Shown: positions 26,158 to 31,073 of the stretch, piece after piece
How the letters are laid out: the number at the start of each line of letters is the position of its first letter
How positions within the stretch are numbered: position 1 is the first letter of the stretch
Assembly: GCA_964654535.1 (NCBI GenBank)
Contig: CAZZIZ010000015.1
Span: 1-31,073, forward strand
Reading direction: 5' to 3'
Length of the DNA: 31,073 nt
Origin: CAZZIZ01 sp964654535
GTDB taxonomy: Bacteria; Bacteroidota; Bacteroidia; Chitinophagales; UBA2359
Notes under the pieces: generated by a model
The model's database searches: none
What the model saw: only the letters and a program-made list of their open reading frames with translations
What the model was told of the DNA's origin: nothing
Translations under genes and position numbers: made by a program

Positions 26158-27053
26158 ATGAAAAAGACCATATTTATTCTCTCAGCATTGTTGTTGCTAG
26201 TAGGAATTTGTTCCTGTAAGAAGGAGATTATTACCCCAGAGGAGAACTTCCGCGGTCAGAACTTCGTACCCGTTGAAGTTGGGCACTTTGTCACCTATTC
26301 GGTTGACTCGACCATCTATGACAATTTTGCCGATACAGTTTTTACGGTTAGTTCAGAAATTAGAGAAATTGTCGATTCAGAATTTACAGATAATGAAGGA
26401 CGCCCAGCAATAAGAATCGCTCGTCAGTTCAGACCGGACGCTTCCGTTTCTTGGGACAATGCACCAACCCAAATGACTTTTGCAGTCCGCACCGAAAACG
26501 GATATGAGCGAGTAGTGGACAATCTACGTTTTCTACCTTTAGTATTTCCTGTGGAGGATAACAAGTCCTGGAATGGAAATGCGTTTATCAATACCGACCA
26601 ACCAGAGCTTCGTGTTTACGATGATTGGTTATACAGATATTTTAATGAGGGAATAGAACAACAATTTAGTGGCAACACTTTNNNNNNNNNNNNNNNNNNN
26701 NNNNNNNNNNNNNNNNNNNNNNNNNNNNNNNNNNNNNNNNNNNNNNNNNNNNNNNNNNNNNNNNNNNNNNNNNNNNNNNNNGGTTATACAGATATTTTAA
26801 TGAGGGAATAGAACAACAATTTAGTGGCAACACTTTCGAGAATACGGTAAGCGTTTTGCAAAACGAATTTAGCAACGCTGCGCAGTACATCTATAGTACA
26901 GAAATCTACGCCGAAAACGTTGGTCTTATTTATAAGGAGCAGTCGTTTCTAGAGTTAATCAGCACCAGTTTACCGCCATTGGAATCAAACCCTTGGCCAG
27001 AGCGTGCCAATAGTGGCTTAACAATAGTTTGGAAGGTTATAGACTTTAACTAA
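26158..27053 (+). CDS. Lipoprotein of unknown function (interrupted by an assembly gap)
   Basis: The N-terminal MKKTIFILSALLLLVGICSC is a lipoprotein signal with the lipobox cysteine at residue 20 followed by KKE. The rest has no domain I recognise; it contains a segment resembling a small beta-rich extracytoplasmic domain (FVPVEVGHFVTYSVDSTIYD). A 100-N gap at 26682-26781 splits it. The 55 bp flanking each side are identical, and joining them (removing 26682-26836) gives one open frame from 26158 to the TAA at 27051-27053, 246 residues, ending LTIVWKVIDFN. It precedes the secreted protease gene by 13 bp, so co-transcription is likely. Lgt encoded at 3489 would lipidate it. Confidence 0.8.
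26682..26781. other. Assembly gap (100 N) flanked by an exact 55-bp duplication
   Basis: Bases 26627-26681 and 26782-26836 are identical. Merging them makes the lipoprotein frame continuous, so probably no sequence is missing. Confidence 0.88.
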
Positions 27054-27069
27054 GCATGAACTAAGCATG
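27048..27069 (+). repeat. 11-bp tandem duplication at a stop/start junction
   Basis: AACTAAGCATG occurs twice in a row (27048-27058, 27059-27069). The first copy holds the lipoprotein stop TAA and an ATG followed at once by AAC TAA. The second copy supplies the ATG used by the protease gene. Confidence 0.85.
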
Positions 27070-28701
27070 CGAAACATAGCCGTCCTTCTTGTCTTAACTG
27101 TATGCTTGCCATTGCAAGGTCAAGAAGCCGGTGTTTACAGCCTTCAACTCATTGCCAAAGACAACAATCCCCAGGGATACGCCGCATCGCTCAGCCCGAG
27201 GAGTTTAGAACGAAGAGCGAAGCAAAACATTTCATTAGAAGAATCCGATCTGCCAGTAAGCCAAGCTTACCGAACTACCATTGCCGAAAAAGGCATAGCC
27301 ATAAAAGGATCATCCAAGTGGTTCAATCGCCTCTTAGTTGAGGTGTCAAATCAAGAAGACTACCAGTGGCTGGTAGATTTACCTTTTGTTAGTCAAGTTC
27401 AATTGTTGCAAAAGACGCAAACAAAAAGCAGCACCAGTATTAGCGACGAGAAGTTCGCAGAAGAAGAACTCCTCTACGATTATGGTGATGCCGAGGGACA
27501 AACCCAATTGTTGAACGGAGATTTTTTACACTTCAACGGATTTACGGGCGAAGGAATGATCATCGCGTTAATGGACGCGGGATTTGAAAATGTAAACAAA
27601 ATGGCTGCCTTCAATCCGCTTTTCAGAAGAGGCAGATTATTAGATCGCTACAACTTTGTTTTGGGCGGTGAAGATGTTTACCAATCTTCAACCCACGGAA
27701 CCAGAGTCTTTTCGATAATCGCCGGAGTCGTTCACAACGATACCGTAAACTACACTGGAACCGCTCCTTCTGCTCATTATTGCTTGTATAGCAGCGAAGA
27801 GGGTGGGCGAGAGACTCCTCTAGAAATGTTCAATTGGTTAATGGCCGCCGAGCGCGCCGATAGTATTGGTGCCGATGTGCTCAGTACTTCACTTGGCTAC
27901 ACCGAGTTCGACGACATTGAAGACAACTATGTCTACGCAGATATGGATGGCAACACCACTATCATAACCCAAGCCGCAGATATGGCCGCTCAAAAAGGAA
28001 TGCTCGTCATAAATAGTGCGGGAAACTCTGGCGACAACCCTTGGACGCACATAGTTGCCCCAGCCGATGGAGACAGCGTCTTAGCCGTGGGTGCCATAGA
28101 TAACGATTTGGTTTTAGCCGACTTCAGTTCTCGTGGTCCGAGCAGCGACGGACGTGTAAAGCCCGATGTAGTAGCCGTAGGTCGGGGAACAGCATTGGTC
28201 AATGTGTTGGATAACATTGCCAACCAAGACGGCACCTCTTTTTCTTGCCCCATTATTTCTGGATTGGCGGCCTGTCTCTGGCAAGCGGTTCCCGACAAAA
28301 CAAATATGGAAGTGTTGCAAGCCATTCGCGAGAGTTCGCATCAATACAGCACGCCCGATTCGCTGATGGGTTATGGCATTCCAGATTTTGCCAAGGCCTA
28401 CGAACTACTAACTGAAAAAAACCTTTTTGACCAAGCCGCTGAAATAAGATTTCGTTTGTTTCCAAATCCAAGTTCTGCCGAGACCTACCTCAGCGTTTTT
28501 AGCGAAGCAAGTGGCCCTTTAGAGGTGAGCGTTTTTAATTCGGCGGGCGTCGAAGAGTTTTATACCAGAGCAACTTTAGATGGAAGCGGTATTCAAAATA
28601 TCCCTCTGGAAACACTTGACCAGAGCGCTCCCGGCGTTTATTTCGTGCGTTGCAAATTTGCAGATGGAGAGACGCAGACTTTTCCTTTAGTTAGGCAATA
28701 G
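27067..28701 (+). CDS. Subtilisin-like (S8) serine protease with T9SS sorting domain
   Basis: The protein has 544 residues: signal peptide (IAVLLVLTVCLPLQG, about 1-18), an N-terminal propeptide-like region (YSLQLIAKDN...SLERRAKQNI), and the S8 catalytic domain with Asp170 (IALMDAGFE), His210 (SSTHGTRVFS), oxyanion Asn320 (VINSAGNSGD) and Ser391 (QDGTSFSCPII). All four key residues are present, so it should be active. The C-terminus (about 460-544, FRLFPNPSSAETYLSVFS to QTFPLVRQ) is a type A T9SS sorting domain, so the enzyme is predicted to be secreted or surface attached by the system that the PorE-like protein belongs to. It follows the lipoprotein gene by 13 bp. Confidence 0.93.
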   Translation: MRNIAVLLVLTVCLPLQGQEAGVYSLQLIAKDNNPQGYAASLSPRSLERRAKQNISLEESDLPVSQAYRTTIAEKGIAIKGSSKWFNRLLVEVSNQEDYQWLVDLPFVSQVQLLQKTQTKSSTSISDEKFAEEELLYDYGDAEGQTQLLNGDFLHFNGFTGEGMIIALMDAGFENVNKMAAFNPLFRRGRLLDRYNFVLGGEDVYQSSTHGTRVFSIIAGVVHNDTVNYTGTAPSAHYCLYSSEEGGRETPLEMFNWLMAAERADSIGADVLSTSLGYTEFDDIEDNYVYADMDGNTTIITQAADMAAQKGMLVINSAGNSGDNPWTHIVAPADGDSVLAVGAIDNDLVLADFSSRGPSSDGRVKPDVVAVGRGTALVNVLDNIANQDGTSFSCPIISGLAACLWQAVPDKTNMEVLQAIRESSHQYSTPDSLMGYGIPDFAKAYELLTEKNLFDQAAEIRFRLFPNPSSAETYLSVFSEASGPLEVSVFNSAGVEEFYTRATLDGSGIQNIPLETLDQSAPGVYFVRCKFADGETQTFPLVRQ

Positions 28702-28710
28702 TTTTTTTAT

Positions 28711-28760
28711 GGGCGTGCACCAACTACCTTGGGGCGTGCACCAACTACTTTGGGGCGTGC
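28711..28760 (+). repeat. 21-bp tandem copies of the head of element B
   Basis: GGGCGTGCACCAACTACCTT begins at 28711 and again, with one change, at 28732. A third GGGCGTGC at 28753 is the true start of element copy B. The period is exactly 21 bp. Confidence 0.8.
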
Positions 28761-28940
28761 CCCACTCACTTCTAGTGCTGCGCACTAAGTTCGGGGTCGG
28801 GCTGTTCCAGCGCTCCGCTTCGCTCCGGTCTCATTCTTGCTTCAGCAAAGCATGTACTTCTACCGCTAAGGCGGTAAGTACATACTACTTCAGCAAAAGA
28901 GACTGCTCCCATTCGGTCGCACGCTTCCCATCCCTCACGC
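28753..28940 (+). repeat. Structured dispersed element, copy B
   Basis: Outer pair GCGTG/CACGC. Hairpin 1: CCCC...ACT (28768-28770), bulge TC, TAGTGC (28773-28778), loop TGC, GCACTA-AGT (28782-28790)...GGGG. Hairpin 2: GTCTC (28828-28832)/GAGAC (28899-28903), bulge TC at 28835-28836, TTGCT/AGCAA, then GTACT-tc-TACCGC, loop TAAG, GCGGTA-AGTAC. It lies between the convergent protease and NTF2-like genes, so a terminator role is possible here, but the other copies are not all at gene ends. Confidence 0.8.
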
Positions 28941-29007
28941 AAAAGTTCTGGGAGAGCGTAATAGAAATGGAAAGTGCAGTAGTTGATTTCGTTTAGACAG
29001 CGCCTCG

Positions 29008-29057
29008 GCGGTATGTGGCGTGCCCACGCACTGCGTGAAGGCATTTCAGCATACCGC
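29008..29057. repeat. Strong long hairpin 3' of the NTF2-like gene
   Basis: GCGGTATG (29008-29015) pairs with CATACCGC (29050-29057). Inside, TGCCCACGC (29021-29029) pairs with GCGTG-aa-GGCA (29033-29043). There is no T-run for the minus-strand gene ending at 29105. The 5' arm GTATGTGGCGT..C.CACGC recurs at 29563. Confidence 0.7.
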
Positions 29058-29104
29058 ATATTATATGCTGTATTCTAAGCCCGTAGATTTCCTTTGCTTA
29101 TCCC

Positions 29105-29527
29105 TTAGAAGTCCTTCGGTACTGTTGTATAGGTTTTGCTTACAATTTTCCATTCTTCTTCAATTTTCATGAGATGCATGAAGTCAACGAAGTAGAAGTT
29201 GTCATATTCCAATTCTAATTGTGCATTGGCAGCGTCTCCTACAACATTGATAGCCACAATTTTGGTTTTTGTTTTGACAGGCTCATTGGAATTTAAGTAA
29301 TCACTTAAAGCCTTGACAGCGTTTACTTCCATGTATTTTTCGTTTTCGTTCCATTTCATAATTGCCGTAGAATGAAATGCGATCTCAATAGATTTAGCAT
29401 CGTGGTTAATCATTGCATCAAAGTAGTGATTGATTGTTTTTTCAATTGATTGAATGTCGGTGGTTTGGGCTTGGGTTTGTGCCATAATAAAAGTGATTAA
29501 TGTTATTGTGAAAAGTATCTTTTTCAT
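29105..29527 (-). CDS. Secreted NTF2-like (lumazine-binding-family) protein
   Basis: The protein has 140 residues. A signal peptide (MKKILFTITLITFIMAQTQA) is followed by an NTF2/SnoaL-like cone fold: IEKTINHYFDAMINHDAKSI, then a strand-rich half with YDNFYFVDFMHLMKIEEEWKIVSKTY. This matches the exported NTF2-like proteins often annotated as putative lumazine-binding in Bacteroidota; the biochemical role is unknown. It stands alone between two related hairpin repeats (29008 and 29563), like a single-gene cassette. Confidence 0.8.
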   Translation of the reverse strand: MKKILFTITLITFIMAQTQAQTTDIQSIEKTINHYFDAMINHDAKSIEIAFHSTAIMKWNENEKYMEVNAVKALSDYLNSNEPVKTKTKIVAINVVGDAANAQLELEYDNFYFVDFMHLMKIEEEWKIVSKTYTTVPKDF

Positions 29528-29562
29528 AAAAATTGGTTGATGGTGTTTTTATCGTTTCGTTT

Positions 29563-29593
29563 GTATGTGGCGTTTCCACGCGAAGCATGGAGA
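29563..29593. repeat. Second GTATGTGGCGT hairpin repeat
   Basis: GTATGTGGCGTTTCCACGC (29563-29581) matches 17 of 19 bases of GTATGTGGCGTGCCCACGC (29011-29029). Here TTTCCACGC, loop GAA and GCATGGAGA (29573-29593) form a hairpin. The two direct repeats bracket the NTF2-like gene. Confidence 0.65.
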
Positions 29594-29631
29594 CCATTTT
29601 CTAAATATAGCTATAAACTGAAGTGAGTAAA

Positions 29632-29716
29632 GGAACCGCCGTGTACGTGACCCGTATGCACGGTGGTGTGAGAGGTGCATTGACGGCTAATTTTGGTCGC
29701 CAGCCACCTACTCGAT
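29632..29716 (+). mobile_element. Group II intron 3' remnant (domains V and VI)
   Basis: ACCGCCGTG (29635-29643) pairs with CACGGTGGT (29659-29667), followed by a 2-base bulge TG on the 3' side and an upper stem TACG/CGTA with loop TGACC, the layout of domain V. Then GTGTGAGAGG leads into a second hairpin that closes ...CCACCTACTCGAT, with a bulged A in CCTACTC at the expected branch-point distance and an intron-like AT end at 29716. No reverse transcriptase or upstream intron domains are present, so this is a decayed 3' fragment. It lies 10 bp from the stop of the S66 gene, on the opposite strand. The assignment is from pattern recognition. Confidence 0.55.
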
Positions 29717-29725
29717 TGTGTGTAG

Positions 29726-30724
29726 TTACTTTATGCACTTTTCTAAAATAGTTAAAGATTGATTGTCCGCATCTAATCTTGCCTTCACACCTATTGGTAA
29801 AGTTATCATTGGATGGGTATGCGCACAATCATATTCCGCTAATAATGGAAAATTGGTACTTCCAATTACTTCGTTTAAAATGTCATAAGGTTTTCGATTT
29901 GAACCGCAGTCATCGAACTTTTCATGCTTTCCTAGTACCAATCCACCAATCTTATCAAACACCCCGTTTAGCTTTAAATGCGCAAACGACCGCTCAATAA
30001 CATCAGCACTTTTTAAGCTATCCTCGATAACCAAAATATCTCCGTCCTTAAATTTCGGCATATACTCACTTCCGTAAATCCCAAGCATAGTATTTAGATT
30101 GCCGACAATTAACCGCCCTGTTGCTATTCCACCACTCACAGTAATTAACTCGTTTTGTACAGTGCTTTTGGGCTTATCCTGTTCTTCCCAAGAAATGCGT
30201 TCTTCAGTCCACATAGAGGGATTGTTAATCAAATTTGTTTCTTTCGGGTTAGCCACTGTATCAAGGAAATACTTGTAAGTAATATCAACGAGCTCGCCAA
30301 TTTCACCAAATGAGGCTACTAATGCTGGTCCGTAAAATGTGACCAAATCAATTTTGCTATAAATCCCTAATAGAATTGCTGTAACATCAGAATATCCAAT
30401 GATAATTTTGGGATTGCTTTTAAGTGTATTGTAATCTATATGGGGTAATATCGAATTAGAATTACTCCCACCAATTGTAGAGATAATGCACTTTACTTTT
30501 TCATTTCGAATCAAAGCGTTTAACTCTTCGGCTCTTTCTTCAATGCTACCAGAACGATAATAGTCCGATTTACCAGTAAGATTTCCTTCAATTAGCTCAA
30601 ATCCCTTTCCCTCTAAAAACGCCTTTGCTCTTTTAAACCTATTTGGAGCCCAACTAGTTGCGGCGGATGATGGAGAAAAAAAACCAATGCAGTCTCCTGC
30701 CTTCAATCTATTTGGTACAATCAT
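29726..30724 (-). CDS. LD-carboxypeptidase, S66 family (LdcA/MccF-like)
   Basis: The protein has 332 residues and no signal peptide. S66 enzymes cleave the terminal D-Ala from tetrapeptides in murein recycling (LdcA) or inactivate microcin C7-type adenylates (MccF). The nucleophile is Ser112 in IIIGYSDVTAI, with Glu234 in DILVIEDSLKS and His302 in CAHTHPMITLPIG. GGSNSNSILP (85-94) is the substrate loop; its NSN resembles MccF more than the RGGYG of LdcA, so an immunity-type role is possible. It is flanked by the attC-like repeat upstream and the group II intron remnant downstream, an accessory setting. Confidence 0.88.
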   Translation of the reverse strand: MIVPNRLKAGDCIGFFSPSSAATSWAPNRFKRAKAFLEGKGFELIEGNLTGKSDYYRSGSIEERAEELNALIRNEKVKCIISTIGGSNSNSILPHIDYNTLKSNPKIIIGYSDVTAILLGIYSKIDLVTFYGPALVASFGEIGELVDITYKYFLDTVANPKETNLINNPSMWTEERISWEEQDKPKSTVQNELITVSGGIATGRLIVGNLNTMLGIYGSEYMPKFKDGDILVIEDSLKSADVIERSFAHLKLNGVFDKIGGLVLGKHEKFDDCGSNRKPYDILNEVIGSTNFPLLAEYDCAHTHPMITLPIGVKARLDADNQSLTILEKCIK

Positions 30725-30739
30725 CTTTCTTTGGTTTGA

Positions 30740-30833
30740 CTAACGTTCGCTAAGTAGTTCATTATCAATGGTCATTTTCACCTTCAATTTACCGAAATAT
30801 TAAATTCAAATACTCTCCGAACGCGAACGTTAG
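30740..30833 (-). repeat. attC-like inverted repeat upstream of the S66 gene
   Basis: Perfect 11-bp arms CTAACGTTCGC (30740-30750) and GCGAACGTTAG (30823-30833) enclose 72 bp. Total size (94 bp), TAAC/GTTA ends and position 15 bp before the next gene's start fit an integron attC site. The inner part pairs poorly beyond GTTC/GAAC, and the terminal bases deviate from RYYYAAC/GTTRRRY, so the identity is tentative. Confidence 0.4.
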
Positions 30834-30922
30834 CATAAGAAATAAATCCGCTCCGTAGATATCAATAAATTCTAAATTGATTTTGGAGGTGTCGAATCTG
30901 GGGAATGGTGACTACGTATGAT

Positions 30923-30969
30923 TGTAGGCAGCGTCTCTGCGAGGAACGAAGCAGATATGCTGCTCTACA
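30923..30969. repeat. Long hairpin downstream of the right-edge gene
   Basis: TGTAG-GCAGC-gtc-TCTGC pairs with GCAGA-tat-GCTGC-t-CTACA around an 11-base loop. It lies 15 bp past the stop of the T9SS-tail gene. No T-run follows on the minus strand, so it is not a classical terminator. Confidence 0.65.
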
Positions 30970-30984
30970 TAGTGTTGTAAGCAG

Positions 30985-31073
30985 TTATCTTTTAATTAAC
31001 TTGTAGGTTGTCTGATTTGTATTGTTTAGGATGGTCAAATAGTATATTCCTGATTTTGTTTCTGGTATTTTTA
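30985..31073 (-). CDS. C-terminal end of a T9SS-secreted protein (partial, 5' end outside window)
   Basis: Reading the minus strand from the right edge gives KIPETKSGIYYLTILNNTNQ followed by TTYKLIKR and TAA at 30987-30985. The SGIYYLTI...YKLIKR pattern is the end of a type A T9SS sorting domain. What the protein does cannot be told from 28 residues. Confidence 0.75.
   Translation of the reverse strand, partial: KIPETKSGIYYLTILNNTNQTTYKLIKR

Noticed and set aside
28709..29059. Open frames on both strands of 95 codons
   Set aside because: Both lie in the structured element copy B and its tandem head; similar elements elsewhere do not keep these frames.

Overview
The window reads as chromosomal DNA of a free-living, probably marine Bacteroidota, most likely Flavobacteriia. 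The reasons are several proteins ending in a type IX secretion system (T9SS) sorting domain, a PorE-like T9SS component, an HU-CCDC81/SPOR protein, TonB-type outer-membrane barrels, an alanine/lysine histone-H1-like protein, and a TAnnTTTG promoter box without obvious Shine-Dalgarno sites. Genus cannot be judged.

Layout. (1) 1-362: a lysine-rich histone-H1-like gene runs off the left edge. (2) 869-5041, minus strand: a tight cluster NlpC/P60 peptidase > lgt > queE > PorE-like OmpA protein, with a candidate promoter directly at the first start codon. (3) 5364-13209, minus strand: a five-gene envelope operon (large TPR protein > outer-membrane barrel > HU-CCDC81/SPOR membrane protein > second SPOR protein > small coiled-coil membrane protein) with gaps of 2-12 bp. 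(4) 13347-24680, minus strand: TonB-dependent receptor, sucC, a 1209-residue T9SS-secreted propeller/PKD protein and a 1066-residue M1 metallopeptidase with a barrel-like C-terminal half. (5) 24776-28701, plus strand: dprA, a lipoprotein and a subtilisin-like T9SS-secreted protease. (6) 29105-31073, minus strand: accessory-looking region with an NTF2-like secreted protein, an S66 LD-carboxypeptidase and the tail of another T9SS-secreted protein, separated by hairpins, a group II intron 3' remnant and an attC-like inverted repeat.

Both runs of N (7600-7699 and 26682-26781) are flanked by exact 51- and 55-bp duplications. Collapsing either duplication restores one continuous reading frame, so both genes are probably intact and the gaps are scaffolding artefacts.

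The most unusual content is in the long intergenic regions. Three copies of a roughly 180-bp element (5135-5325 inverted, 15703-15878, 28753-28940) fold into the same secondary structure although the stem sequences differ. All nine helices that can be compared carry a two-base TC bulge between T residues. At least two other structured dispersed-repeat types lie at 15892-16477. Together with the intron remnant and attC-like site they make this a repeat-rich genome with candidate undescribed structured elements.
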